Positions 50,965 through 60,506 of a stretch of 64,000 nucleotides of DNA are shown here, piece after piece. The position numbers and the translations under genes are program-made. Position 1 is the stretch's first letter; each line of letters starts with the position of its first letter. Source of the stretch: Robiginitalea biformata HTCC2501 (GTDB taxonomy: Bacteria > Bacteroidota > Bacteroidia > Flavobacteriales > Flavobacteriaceae); assembly GCF_000024125.1 (NCBI RefSeq), contig NC_013222.1, positions 1,116,001-1,180,000 of the forward strand. Direction: 5' to 3'. The notes under the pieces were generated by a model. It had not been told where the DNA came from and did no database searches. It was given only the letters and a program-made list of their open reading frames with translations.

Positions 50965-53900
50965 TTAAAACGAGGCGTTGATGCCAAAGGTTACTGTAAG
51001 CGGGTTCGGGAACGCAGCCCAGTCTATACCCCGTACGGGGATTCCGGAACCGAGCGTACCTGTACCAACGGTGACCTCCGGGTCGATTCCGCTGTAATCC
51101 GTCCAAAGAGCCAGGTTCTGGCCTGTGAGCGAGAAGCGCATCGTATCAAAGAACCCTTCACCACTCAGAGGCACATTGTACCCAATGGTTGCGTTTTGGA
51201 AGCGGACAAAATCGCCTTTTTCCAGGAAACGGGTGGATACGGCTGTTGAAGCCCCACCATTTTCACCGCTTGCAACTACATTCTGGGTCACGTTCCGGGC
51301 AGTTACCAACTGGCCGGCGTTAAAGAACGAGTTGGCCGTGTTGTTGTAGACGGAGAATCCGAATTGTCCGGCAAAGAAGGCGCTGAAGTCCCAGTTGCGG
51401 TAATTCGCATTCAGGCTCAGACCTGTAGTGATATCCGGCAGGCCGTCCTCCCCGACAAATGACTTGTCGGCATCCGGATCGCCGATGCCGTTGCCGTCGA
51501 TGTCCACATATTGCGGGTTGCCATCGGAATCAAACCCTGTGAATTCCGCCATGTAGAAGGAAAAGAGGGAAACTCCGGACTCAAAGCGCTGGGCAAAGGC
51601 CCCGGACAAGCCCGGACCGTTGATTTCTCCCGTATTGATCGCCCCGGCGAAGTTCTGGATTTCATTCTCGTTGTACGCAATGTTGAACGAGCTGCTGAAA
51701 TTGAAATCCTCGGACTGAGCAAAGTCGTAGGAGATGGCAAATTCAATACCCTGGTTGACGATTTCCGCATCCACGTTACCAAATTGGAAGGGCTGCGTGG
51801 AAGGAGCAGCCGGCGGTGTCTGCAGCAGCAGGTCCCGCGTGGTGCTCTGGTACACGTCGATACTACCATTCAGGCGATCGTTGTTGAAGCCGAAGTCGAG
51901 CCCGATGTTGTAGTTAACAGTGGATTCCCATTTCAGGTCGGGCACATCCGTGGCGACGATGGATAGACCGTTCTGGTTAACCGAGGCGTCGTTGTTGATG
52001 CCCAGGCCGGCGAACCGCTGGCGCGCCACGAAGTTACCGTAGCCCAGGCCGTCCTGGTTACCCGTGATACCGGCGCTGAGGCGGAGCTTCAGGGTAGAGA
52101 TGCTCTCCCCGATGAAGTCCTCTTCGCCCATTTGCCAGGCAAAGGCCCCTGACGGGAAATACCCGTACTGGTTTTCTGGTCCGAAGCGGGAAGATCCGTC
52201 TGCCCGCATGGTTCCTGTGAACAGGTATTTGCCGGCAATGCTGTAATTGACCCGCCCGAAGAAGGACTGCAGTTCGTCGGTGTTGTCAAATATATCCGCG
52301 GTGATGGCCTGGACGCGCTTGTTAAAACCGCCGTCCACAACCTCTCCGGAAACTACGGTCGGAAACAGGCGGTTGACCACCAGGTTCCCCGTATTGGTGC
52401 CGTAGTAGAATTGCTGGAAGGAGCCGTCGATTACCGACTGGGCCGCATTCACAGTTGACCGCAGATCTTCACCCATACCATTCAGGTCAGTGGTGCCAAA
52501 GCCCCTACCTGCCGAATTGCGACCCTGGGTGCGGAAATCCTGGTAGGCGTAACCCACCAGTGCATCCAGGTTGGAATTGTCGAACTGCTTTGTATAGTTC
52601 AGCGTAGCTTCCAGGGTTTTGTTGTCCCGGTCCAGTGTGTTGTAGGTCCCGAATCCGATTCCTTCAATACCCGTAAAGTTCTGCAAGTTCGCATTCAGGG
52701 TAGAGGTATTTTCACTGTTTGACGTATCGTAACCCAGGTTCACCTTACCGGAGAGCTCCGGGGTAAACTTGTATTCCAGCGACCCGTTCACCAGGAGCCG
52801 GTTGGTATTTGTAATGTTCTGGGTAGAGGCCAGGTAGTTGGCCGGCTGGGTTTGTCCGCCACCGTCGTCAAACGCCGGGCTGGACCCCCAGGTCGGGTTG
52901 GCCGAATAGGCCGAGCCAAGGATATCTCCCCGGAAACCGGCACCTGCCGCCAGGGGCGGCTGCTCGCGGTTGACGCGGGAAATCGAGGCCTGGATCCCCA
53001 GGATCAGTTTGTCATCCAAAAACCGGTGGTTCAGGTTGAGCCTTCCGGTAATCCGTTCAAATTCGGATTTTTCAACTACCCCGAATTGTTTCTGGTATCC
53101 AAATGTAGCCCGGACATTCCCCGAACCGTAGTTCTGGGAGTAGGCCAGGTTGTGGTTGGAAGAAGCAGCCGTACGCATAACGACGTCCTGCCAGTTGGTA
53201 TCGTTGCCAAAATCCACCAGGTTCCGGTTACCGCCGTAGAGCTCAACCGCGTCCAGGAATTCCTCCCGGTTCAGCAGGTCAAACTGACGTACCGGAGTGG
53301 AAACACTCAGGTTGGAACTCCATTCGAACTTCCCGCCAGCCGCTGCGCGGCCGCTTTTGGTGGTGATGATGACCACCCCGTTGGCTCCCCGCGACCCGTA
53401 GATGGCGGTTGCCGAAGCGTCCTTCAGGATGCTGATGCTTTCGATATCATTCGGGTTAAGGAAGTTCAGCGGGTTCCCCACGTCGCTTCCACCGTTCCCC
53501 GTATCACCCGAGGCGTCCGTATTCTGTCCGAAAAGCGGTACACCGTCCACTACGAAGAGCGGATTGTTGTTGGCACGTACCGAGTTCGCCCCCCGGATGT
53601 TCACCTGGATACCCGCTCCCGGTTCCCCGCTCGTCTGGGAGATATTCACCCCGGCGGTTTTACCCTGGATCAGTTGTTCCGGCGAGGCGATGACCCCGCT
53701 GTTAAAGTCTTCCGAGGTCACTGCTGTTACAGAACCGGTCGCATCCTTAACGGTGGTCTGACCGTATCCGATAATCACGACTTCGTCCAGCGCCTGGGCG
53801 TCTTCCTCCATCGTAACATTGATGGAAGACCGGCCATTGACCGGGACTTCCTGCGTGGCATAGCCAATGTAGCTAAACACGAGAACGGCATCGCCGGGGA

Positions 53901-54090
53901 CGCCGTCCAGGGTATAGTTCCCGTCAAAATCCGTTTGCGTACCAGTGGTTGTTCCCTGAACCACAACACTGGCCCCAGGCAGGGGTCCGGTGGCGTCGGA
54001 AACGGTACCTGATACTTCTTGGGCCTGAGCCGCGCCGAAGCATAGGAATGCCCCTACGAGCATCAAGCTCTTCAGTAACGTAATCTTCAT
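50965..54090 (-). CDS. SusC/RagA-family TonB-linked outer-membrane transporter
   Basis: This 1,041-residue protein has a signal peptide (to about residue 23), a carboxypeptidase-regulatory-like domain (VSGTVSDATGPLPGASVVVQGT), a TonB-box-like segment (LDEVVIIGYG), a plug (QLIQGKTAGVNISQTSGEPGAGIQVNIRGANSV, and ILKDASATAIYGSRGANGVVIITTK) and a 22-strand barrel ending in TFGINASF. It imports oligosaccharides with SusD. Transcription is likely from a promoter near 54296-54326, leaving a ~195-base leader that contains a LacI-type site at 54186-54199. Confidence 0.95.
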   Translation of the reverse strand: MKITLLKSLMLVGAFLCFGAAQAQEVSGTVSDATGPLPGASVVVQGTTTGTQTDFDGNYTLDGVPGDAVLVFSYIGYATQEVPVNGRSSINVTMEEDAQALDEVVIIGYGQTTVKDATGSVTAVTSEDFNSGVIASPEQLIQGKTAGVNISQTSGEPGAGIQVNIRGANSVRANNNPLFVVDGVPLFGQNTDASGDTGNGGSDVGNPLNFLNPNDIESISILKDASATAIYGSRGANGVVIITTKSGRAAAGGKFEWSSNLSVSTPVRQFDLLNREEFLDAVELYGGNRNLVDFGNDTNWQDVVMRTAASSNHNLAYSQNYGSGNVRATFGYQKQFGVVEKSEFERITGRLNLNHRFLDDKLILGIQASISRVNREQPPLAAGAGFRGDILGSAYSANPTWGSSPAFDDGGGQTQPANYLASTQNITNTNRLLVNGSLEYKFTPELSGKVNLGYDTSNSENTSTLNANLQNFTGIEGIGFGTYNTLDRDNKTLEATLNYTKQFDNSNLDALVGYAYQDFRTQGRNSAGRGFGTTDLNGMGEDLRSTVNAAQSVIDGSFQQFYYGTNTGNLVVNRLFPTVVSGEVVDGGFNKRVQAITADIFDNTDELQSFFGRVNYSIAGKYLFTGTMRADGSSRFGPENQYGYFPSGAFAWQMGEEDFIGESISTLKLRLSAGITGNQDGLGYGNFVARQRFAGLGINNDASVNQNGLSIVATDVPDLKWESTVNYNIGLDFGFNNDRLNGSIDVYQSTTRDLLLQTPPAAPSTQPFQFGNVDAEIVNQGIEFAISYDFAQSEDFNFSSSFNIAYNENEIQNFAGAINTGEINGPGLSGAFAQRFESGVSLFSFYMAEFTGFDSDGNPQYVDIDGNGIGDPDADKSFVGEDGLPDITTGLSLNANYRNWDFSAFFAGQFGFSVYNNTANSFFNAGQLVTARNVTQNVVASGENGGASTAVSTRFLEKGDFVRFQNATIGYNVPLSGEGFFDTMRFSLTGQNLALWTDYSGIDPEVTVGTGTLGSGIPVRGIDWAAFPNPLTVTFGINASF

Positions 54091-54185
54091 AGATAGTGGA
54101 TTTTTAAGTTTAGTTAATTCAATTCAGAGGGTTAAAATATGTAAAAAAATCGTTAATAGCCCTAAAACACTAGGTGCGACATCTC

Positions 54186-54199
54186 CGAAAACGGTTTCG
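54186..54199. promoter_or_regulatory. LacI-type operator candidate in the susC leader
   Basis: CGAAAACGGTTTCG is a 14-bp inverted repeat with a central CG and one mismatched pair, the form of LacI-family sites. It lies 96 bases upstream of the susC start, inside its predicted leader. The regulator gene at 54433 is the obvious binder. Confidence 0.55.
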
Positions 54200-54295
54200 T
54201 GTTAATAACTTTAACAAAATGCGAATGCAATAAAAATCGGTCGGTCTAATTCCACATCCCGCATTGTGAGGCTGTATGTTTTGGGAATGCGCCAT

Positions 54296-54326
54296 CAAAT
54301 ATACAATTTTTTACATCCGTTTACAA
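54296..54326 (-). promoter_or_regulatory. Bacteroidetes-type promoter for susC
   Basis: On the minus strand a TTG (54324-54326) is followed after 20 bases by TATATTTG (54296-54303), an exact -7 element. The predicted transcript start is near 54290. Confidence 0.65.
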
Positions 54327-54432
54327 TTCATTAATAAACCTTAAAGGTTTGCGTGTATCGGGAGGGTGGTTGGAGTTTGACGCGGGAGAATAATTCCTTA
54401 CCTTGACCTGTTGTCCGCAGTGATCGATTCCA

Positions 54433-55485
54433 GTGAAACCAAAACTCACCTTAAAAGATATTGCCCGGGAACTGGATGTATCCATTTCCACAGTTTCCAA
54501 AGCGCTGAAGAACAGCGAGGAAATCAGTACGGATACCAAGGAGAAAATCCAGGCTTTTGCCAGGCTGTACAATTACAAGCCGAACAATATCGCTATCAGC
54601 CTCAAAAACAAGCGTACCAAAAATATCGGGGTGATCATCCCGGACATCGTCCACCATTTCTTTACGACCGTTTTCCGGGGGATTGAAAAATACGCGAACC
54701 AGCGGGGGTACAACGTAATCGTCTGCATCTCGGACGAATCCTTTGACCGGGAGGTCATCAATATGGAATTGCTGGCCAATGGCAGCATCGACGGCTTTAT
54801 CATGGCGCTTTCAGCGGAAACCCAGAAGCGGCAGGACTTCAACCACCTGCGGGAGGTCACCGAACAGGGCATCCCCCTGGTGCTCTTTGACCGGGTTACC
54901 GATCAGATTGCCTGCGATAAGGTGATTATCGACGATGAGGCGGCCGGCAGGGATGCCACCCGGAGACTCCTGGAAAGCGGCCGCAGGCGGGTTGCCCTGT
55001 TCACCACCCAAAGTTATCTGAACGTAAGCGCCAAACGGGAAGTGGGTTACAGGAAAGCCCTGGAGGCTGCCGGGCTTCAGGTAGACCCTGAACTCATCCT
55101 GCGCCTCCCGTACCAGTATGAAGAGGAACAGGCAAGCGAAGCATTTTTCAAAAGCCGGAAATTCGACGCCGTACTTTGCGTGAATGAGATTTTCGCCATC
55201 CGCGGGATGCGCCTGGCCATCAAGCTCGGGTTGCGGGTTCCGGAGGACGTGGCGTTTATCGGTTTTACGGACGGCATCCTCTCCCGCTATTCCACCCCGA
55301 GCCTGACCACTGTGGATCAGCGGGGCGAAGCCATGGGCGAGCGGGCAGCGGAAATGCTGATTCAAAAGGTGGAGGACCGTTTTGACGAGGCGGACCCGAC
55401 CCAGTTCCGGACGGAGGTGATCCCTGTCCAACTCATCGAACGGGAATCGGCAGTTTTGGGAAAGCCGACAAAAGCCGACGGATAG
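54433..55485 (+). CDS. LacI-family transcriptional regulator
   Basis: This 350-residue protein has an N-terminal HTH (LTLKDIARELDVSISTVSKALKNSEEIS) with the hinge helix, then a periplasmic-binding-like domain (from IGVIIPDIVHHFFTTVFRGIEKYANQRG). The start is GTG. It is divergent from susC and is followed, after a separate promoter, by pgmB and the glycosidase genes, so it most likely senses maltose or a related sugar and regulates both sides. Whether it represses or activates cannot be read from the sequence. Confidence 0.92.
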   Translation: MKPKLTLKDIARELDVSISTVSKALKNSEEISTDTKEKIQAFARLYNYKPNNIAISLKNKRTKNIGVIIPDIVHHFFTTVFRGIEKYANQRGYNVIVCISDESFDREVINMELLANGSIDGFIMALSAETQKRQDFNHLREVTEQGIPLVLFDRVTDQIACDKVIIDDEAAGRDATRRLLESGRRRVALFTTQSYLNVSAKREVGYRKALEAAGLQVDPELILRLPYQYEEEQASEAFFKSRKFDAVLCVNEIFAIRGMRLAIKLGLRVPEDVAFIGFTDGILSRYSTPSLTTVDQRGEAMGERAAEMLIQKVEDRFDEADPTQFRTEVIPVQLIERESAVLGKPTKADG

Positions 55486-55538
55486 CCACCCGGTTTCCGA
55501 TTCCGTATTCGTACTGCGGGAGAACGGAATTCCTTTTC

Positions 55539-55546
55539 TATATTTG
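55539..55546 (+). promoter_or_regulatory. Bacteroidetes -7 element for the pgmB-GH65-GH13 operon
   Basis: TATATTTG is an exact TAnnTTTG match, ending 50 bases before the pgmB ATG. It suggests that the metabolic genes can be transcribed apart from the regulator. Confidence 0.55.
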
Positions 55547-55596
55547 GCACGCGACCCCGGGATTCGTCGCCAAACCTTTAAATACCGGAAGCTTCC

Positions 55597-56253
55597 ATGA
55601 GAGGATTTATATTTGACCTGGACGGCGTTATTGTAGACACCGCAAAATACCATTACCTGGCCTGGAAGCACCTGGCCGACGAGCTCGGAATAACTTTTAC
55701 AGAGGAAGACAACGAACGGTTCAAAGGGGTGAGCCGCAAGCGCTGCCTGGAGATCCTGCTCGAAATGGGCGGCATGGAGGTTTCCGGGGAACAGTTCAAC
55801 CGCTGGCTGCACGAGAAAAACGAAGACTACCTTTCCCATATCAGCAAAATGGACGCCTCGGAGATTCTGCCGGATGTTCCCAGGGTGCTCGATTATCTGC
55901 GCGATCGCAACATCCCGATGGCCCTGGGGTCTGCCAGCAAGAATGCGCGTCCCATACTGGAAAAAGTCGGTTTGTTATCGTATTTTAATACCATTGTCGA
56001 CGGGAATGAGGTGGTGAAGGCAAAGCCGGACCCCCAGGTTTTCCTGCTCGCGGCGGAACGCCTCGGCGTCTCCCCGAATCAGTGCGTCGTTTTTGAGGAT
56101 GCACTGGCGGGAATCGAAGCTGCAAATAAAGCCGGGATGCAAAGCATCGGGATCGGGGATCCGGACATCCTTACGGAGGCGGACGCAGTTTTCAGGGATT
56201 TTACCGAGATCGACGTCGACTATTTACGCGGCCTGTTGGCCGGGAGCCAATAA
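55597..56253 (+). CDS. pgmB: Beta-phosphoglucomutase
   Basis: This 218-residue HAD-superfamily enzyme converts beta-glucose-1-phosphate into glucose-6-phosphate. The nucleophile/acid pair is D7 and D9 in FDLDGVIVDT, with the cap-domain signature KYHYLAWKHLADELG. The Ser/Thr motif lies in ALGSASKNA, the Lys in KAKPDP and the acidic pair in VFEDALAGIEAA. It is followed 17 bases later by the GH65 phosphorylase, which makes its substrate. It should act in the cytoplasm. Confidence 0.95.
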   Translation: MRGFIFDLDGVIVDTAKYHYLAWKHLADELGITFTEEDNERFKGVSRKRCLEILLEMGGMEVSGEQFNRWLHEKNEDYLSHISKMDASEILPDVPRVLDYLRDRNIPMALGSASKNARPILEKVGLLSYFNTIVDGNEVVKAKPDPQVFLLAAERLGVSPNQCVVFEDALAGIEAANKAGMQSIGIGDPDILTEADAVFRDFTEIDVDYLRGLLAGSQ

Positions 56254-56270
56254 CCAAACAAAGGAAACAC

Positions 56271-58577
56271 ATGAATCAGGATTATATCGTACCCGACCCG
56301 TGGTCCATCATCGAAGACGGCTATGAGCCGGATCGGGTAAAATCGTCTGAGAGCCTTTTCAGCCTTGGCAATGGCGCCATGGGCCAAAGGGCGAATTTTG
56401 AAGAAACCTACAGCGGCCCCACCTTCCAGGGCAGTTACATCGGCGGGGTCTACTACCCCGATAAAACCCGTGTCGGCTGGTGGAAAAACGGGTATCCCGA
56501 ATATTTTGCCAAGGTGCTGAATGCCCCGAATTGGATCGGGATCGATATCCACATTGACGGGGAGCCACTGGACCTGGCGGCCTGCAGCAAAGTGGAAAAT
56601 TTCCGGAGGGAACTCAACATGCAGGAAGGCGTCTACTACCGGAGCTTTGAGGCGGAACTCCCCGGCGGGACCCGGATTGCGGTAAAAGTCACCCGGTTCC
56701 TTTCAATGGAAATCGACGAGGTCGGGGCGATCCGCTATGCCATCCAACCGCTCAACCGGAATGCGGCTATTAGCTTTGAGCCCTACCTGGACGGGGGCAT
56801 CACCAACGAGGATACCAACTGGGACGACCCCTTCTGGGAGGTCACCTCGGTGGAATCCGAAGGTGCGCGCGCCTACATCGGCGCCCATACGCTGAAGACC
56901 CATTTCGATACCTGCACCTTTATGCACGCCGTATTGGAACGGGACGGGAAAGCCGTGGACGGCGACCGGCAGGAAGTCCGGGGGGAAAAACGGATTGGCC
57001 ACCGCTATACGGCCGATGCTGAAAAAGGCCAGGAACTGGTACTCTACAAATTCGGCGGGTATGCCGCCGACCTGAATCACCCTAAAGGTTCGCTGCGCAA
57101 AGCCGCAGACAAAGCCCTGGACCAGGCCCTGTCCCTCGGTTTCGACGGCCTGAAAAAAGCCCAGCAGGATGCCTGGGCGCGCATCTGGGAAATGAGCGAT
57201 ATCACCATCGAGGGGGACGTCCGGGCCCAGCAGGGAATCCGGTTCAATATCCTGCACCTGAACCAGACCTACACGGGGCGCAATTCGCGACTGAATATCG
57301 GCCCGAAAGGATTTACGGGGGAGAAGTACGGCGGCAGTACCTATTGGGATACCGAGGCGTACTGTATCCCGTTTTACATGGCCACCAAGGACCAGCAGGT
57401 GGCCCGTCAACTCCTCAAGTACCGGTACAACCACCTGGAAAAGGCCATCGAGAATGCGGAAAAACTGGGCTTCTCAAACGGGGCGGCCCTGTACCCCATG
57501 GTGACCATGAACGGGGAAGAGTGCCACAACGAATGGGAGATCACCTTTGAGGAGATCCACCGGAACAGCGCCATTGCCTTTGCCATCTTTAATTATTTCC
57601 GGTACACGGGAGATTACAGCTACATCCCGGAAATGGGCCTGGAAGTCCTGATCGGGATTGCCCGGTTCTGGTACCAGCGAGCCACGTTCTCAAAAGCGAA
57701 GAACAAATATGTGATCCTCGGCGTCACCGGCCCGAACGAATACGAGAACAACGTCAACAACAACTGGTACACGAATTACTCGGCCCGGTGGTGCATCCGC
57801 TATGCCATCGAACAACTCGGGAAGGTAAAAGACGGCTATCCGGAGGACTATGACCGGGTGGTGGGTCTGACGAAGCTGAACCCCCAGGAAGTCTCCGCCT
57901 GGAAGAAAGTAGCCGACAACCTCTATTTTCCATACAGCGAGGAGCACCGGGTGTACCTGCAGCAGGACGGGTTCCTGGACAAGGAGCTGATCACGGTGGA
58001 GAACCTGGACCGGAAAGAACGTCCCATCAACCAGAAATGGAGTTGGGACCGGATCCTGAGGTCGCCCTACATCAAGCAGGCCGATACGCTCCAGGGCTTT
58101 TATTTTTTCGAATCGGATTTCAGCCTGGACCAGCTCGAGCGGCACTTTGACTTCTACGAGCCCTTCACGGTCCACGAGTCTTCCCTTTCGCCCTGCGTGC
58201 ACTCCATACAGGCAGCCCGGCTCGGGCGGATGGAACAGGCGTATACATTTTACCTGAGGACTTCCCGCCTGGATCTGGACGACTACAACAAGGAAGTCCA
58301 CGAAGGGTTGCACATCACTTCCATGGCGGGTACCTGGATGAGTATTGTGGAAGGCTTTGGCGGGATGCGGATTGTGGATGATAAATTGTCTTTTTCCCCG
58401 AGGATCCCCAAGGAGTGGAAATCCTACTCCTTCAAGATCAATTTCCGGCACCGGATCATCCACGTCACCGTGGCTCCCGGGCAAACCCGGTTTGAACTCG
58501 ACGGCAAGGAAGAAATGTCGATTCGCGTGAACGGCAAGCGGGTGGTGCTGACCCCCGGGCAGACCACAACCGTCTGA
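56271..58577 (+). CDS. Glycoside hydrolase family 65 (maltose phosphorylase type)
   Basis: This 768-residue protein has the GH65 N-terminal beta-sandwich, an (alpha/alpha)6 barrel and a small C-terminal domain. The catalytic acid is E490 in GVTGPNEYENNVNNNWYTN, a sequence typical of maltose phosphorylases. Phosphate-binding residues lie in the later FSLDQLERHFDFYEPFTVHESSLSPCVHSI region. With phosphate it splits maltose to glucose and beta-glucose-1-phosphate. No signal peptide is present. It follows pgmB by 17 bases and is followed 3 bases later by GH13. A trehalose or kojibiose phosphorylase is a less likely alternative. Confidence 0.92.
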   Translation: MNQDYIVPDPWSIIEDGYEPDRVKSSESLFSLGNGAMGQRANFEETYSGPTFQGSYIGGVYYPDKTRVGWWKNGYPEYFAKVLNAPNWIGIDIHIDGEPLDLAACSKVENFRRELNMQEGVYYRSFEAELPGGTRIAVKVTRFLSMEIDEVGAIRYAIQPLNRNAAISFEPYLDGGITNEDTNWDDPFWEVTSVESEGARAYIGAHTLKTHFDTCTFMHAVLERDGKAVDGDRQEVRGEKRIGHRYTADAEKGQELVLYKFGGYAADLNHPKGSLRKAADKALDQALSLGFDGLKKAQQDAWARIWEMSDITIEGDVRAQQGIRFNILHLNQTYTGRNSRLNIGPKGFTGEKYGGSTYWDTEAYCIPFYMATKDQQVARQLLKYRYNHLEKAIENAEKLGFSNGAALYPMVTMNGEECHNEWEITFEEIHRNSAIAFAIFNYFRYTGDYSYIPEMGLEVLIGIARFWYQRATFSKAKNKYVILGVTGPNEYENNVNNNWYTNYSARWCIRYAIEQLGKVKDGYPEDYDRVVGLTKLNPQEVSAWKKVADNLYFPYSEEHRVYLQQDGFLDKELITVENLDRKERPINQKWSWDRILRSPYIKQADTLQGFYFFESDFSLDQLERHFDFYEPFTVHESSLSPCVHSIQAARLGRMEQAYTFYLRTSRLDLDDYNKEVHEGLHITSMAGTWMSIVEGFGGMRIVDDKLSFSPRIPKEWKSYSFKINFRHRIIHVTVAPGQTRFELDGKEEMSIRVNGKRVVLTPGQTTTV

Positions 58578-58580
58578 GCC

Positions 58581-60470
58581 GTGAAGCGATGCGGAACGGC
58601 CGGCCGCCTTACGCTGGCCTTACTAATGCTGATGCTGATGAGCAGTCCCCGGCACGCCGCCGCCCAGATTCGCGTTGAGCCTCCCAACTGGTGGGCAGGA
58701 ATGCAGTCCGATACCCTGCAACTCCTGATCCACGGCCCCGGGCTGGCCGCCGCAACCGCCCGGGTGGATTACCCGGGGCTGCAACTTGCCGGCACGCATC
58801 CGGGGGATAGTCCGAACTACCTTTTCCTGGACCTGGTCCTGGGGCCGGACCTCCCGTCGGGGACGGCCCGCATCCGCCTGGAGGCCCCCGGCTCTCCGCC
58901 TTTGGATCTTGAATACCCCTTCCTGGCCCGGGAGCGCCCTGCCGGTACCTACAAGGGGTTTGGCCCTGAGGACGTCGTCTACCTGATCACCCCGGACCGT
59001 TTCGCCAACGGCGACCCGCTGAACGACTCGGTGGCCGGGATGCGCGAAACCCGTGTGGATCGCGCGGATGATTACGCCCGCCACGGAGGGGATATCCGGG
59101 GGATTATCGGGCACCTGGACTATCTTTCGGAGATGGGCTTTACGGCTATCTGGCCCAGCCCGCTCCTGACCAACGATATGGAGCGGACTTCCTATCACGG
59201 GTATGCGATTACGGACCTGTACGAGGTAGACCCGCGATTCGGGACCCTGGAAGACTACCGGGAACTGGCCGACGCGGCGCGACAGCGCGGCATGAAACTC
59301 ATCATGGACCAGGTGGTGAACCATATCGGGGTATCCCACTGGTGGATGGATGACCTGCCCTTCGGGAACTGGATCCACGGCCAGGCGGCCTGGGAGAAGG
59401 GCGAACCGCCCCGGGTGACGAACCATCGGCGGACCGTCAACCAGGACCCCTATGCCGCAGCCGCCGACCGCCAGCTTATGGACCGCGGCTGGTTTGTGCC
59501 TTCCATGCCCGACCTGAACCAGGACAACCCGATCCTCGCCAGGTACCTGATCCAGAATAGTATCTGGTGGATCGAGACCCTGGGGCTCGGGGGTATCCGT
59601 CAGGACACCTACCCGTACCCGGAAAAGCACTTTATGGCCCGCTGGGCAGGAGCCATCATGGCGGAGTACCCGAACTTCAATATCGTTGGGGAGGAATGGA
59701 GCTACAACCCGCTGCTGGTGGGCTACTGGCAGGACGGCGCCAACAACCGGGACGGGTATCGCTCGCACCTGAGGAGCACCATGGATTTCCCGCTACAGCG
59801 CGCCCTGGTGGAAGCCCTGCGCGCGGAGGAAGGATGGGATACCGGGCTGAACCAACTCTACGAAGCCCTGGCAAACGATTTTCACTACGCCCGGCCGGCC
59901 GACCTGCTTTTCTTTGGCGACAACCACGACATGGACCGGCTCTTTACGCAGCTGGGGCGGGATATCCGGTTGACGGAAATGGCCCTGGCCTTTATCCTGA
60001 CAGCGCCCCGAACCCCCCAGGTTTACTACGGGACGGAAATCCTGATGGACAATTCGGAGAAGCCCGGCGACCACGGGAGGATTCGTTCGGATTTTCCCGG
60101 GGGATGGGAGGGGGATGCGGTGAATGCATTTACGGGCGAGGGGCTTTCGCCGGCCCAGCTTGGGATGCAGGAAAGCCTGCGCAAACTGCTGCAATACCGG
60201 AAGGACAGCCGGGCCATTCAGGCCGGAGAAACCACCCATTTTGCCCCGGAGGACGGGGTGTACCTGATGGCCCGTGTCCTGGGGGATGAAACGGTGGTAC
60301 TCGTGATAAACAAAAACGAGGGCCCCGTGCTGCTGGATACCGGGCGTTTTGGCGAACTCGGCCTTGGGGGCGAACAACTGCGGAACGTCCTTACCGGGGC
60401 CGGTATACTCTGGGCCGATTCCGTATCTTTACCGCGTAGGGGCGCCTACGTGTTTACCACCCGCCAATAA
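58581..60470 (+). CDS. Secreted GH13 enzyme, cyclomaltodextrinase/neopullulanase (SusA) type
   Basis: This 629-residue protein has a signal peptide (LALLMLMLMSSPRHAAAQ), an N-terminal cyclomaltodextrinase-type domain (RVEPPNWWAGMQSDTLQLLIHGP), and the GH13 barrel: DVVYLITPDRFANGDP, MDQVVNHIG, nucleophile D342 (GIRQDTYPYP), acid E371 (VGEEWSY) and D447 (FFGDNHDMDR). These match SusA-type periplasmic neopullulanases, which cut maltodextrins. The start is GTG, 3 bases after the GH65 stop. Export puts it in the periplasm, where it can digest what SusC imports. Confidence 0.92.
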   Translation: MKRCGTAGRLTLALLMLMLMSSPRHAAAQIRVEPPNWWAGMQSDTLQLLIHGPGLAAATARVDYPGLQLAGTHPGDSPNYLFLDLVLGPDLPSGTARIRLEAPGSPPLDLEYPFLARERPAGTYKGFGPEDVVYLITPDRFANGDPLNDSVAGMRETRVDRADDYARHGGDIRGIIGHLDYLSEMGFTAIWPSPLLTNDMERTSYHGYAITDLYEVDPRFGTLEDYRELADAARQRGMKLIMDQVVNHIGVSHWWMDDLPFGNWIHGQAAWEKGEPPRVTNHRRTVNQDPYAAAADRQLMDRGWFVPSMPDLNQDNPILARYLIQNSIWWIETLGLGGIRQDTYPYPEKHFMARWAGAIMAEYPNFNIVGEEWSYNPLLVGYWQDGANNRDGYRSHLRSTMDFPLQRALVEALRAEEGWDTGLNQLYEALANDFHYARPADLLFFGDNHDMDRLFTQLGRDIRLTEMALAFILTAPRTPQVYYGTEILMDNSEKPGDHGRIRSDFPGGWEGDAVNAFTGEGLSPAQLGMQESLRKLLQYRKDSRAIQAGETTHFAPEDGVYLMARVLGDETVVLVINKNEGPVLLDTGRFGELGLGGEQLRNVLTGAGILWADSVSLPRRGAYVFTTRQ

Positions 60471-60506
60471 CAAGCGCGGGGCCTCGGGTGCCGCCAACAC
60501 ACTGCC

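Larger units (their letters stand above)
54091..54432. other. Divergent regulatory region between susC and the LacI gene, 342 bp
   Basis: No gene is present. It holds the susC promoter at 54296-54326, a LacI-type operator at 54186-54199, and a possible plus-strand promoter for the regulator: TTTG at 54376-54379, 19 bases, then TACCTTGA at 54399-54406, which has two mismatches to TAnnTTTG. Confidence 0.55.

Noticed and set aside
49311..54090. Phase-variable inversion of the susC/susD genes
   Set aside because: Some Bacteroidetes shuffle susC modules, but I see no inverted repeats, second susC copy or invertase gene in the window.
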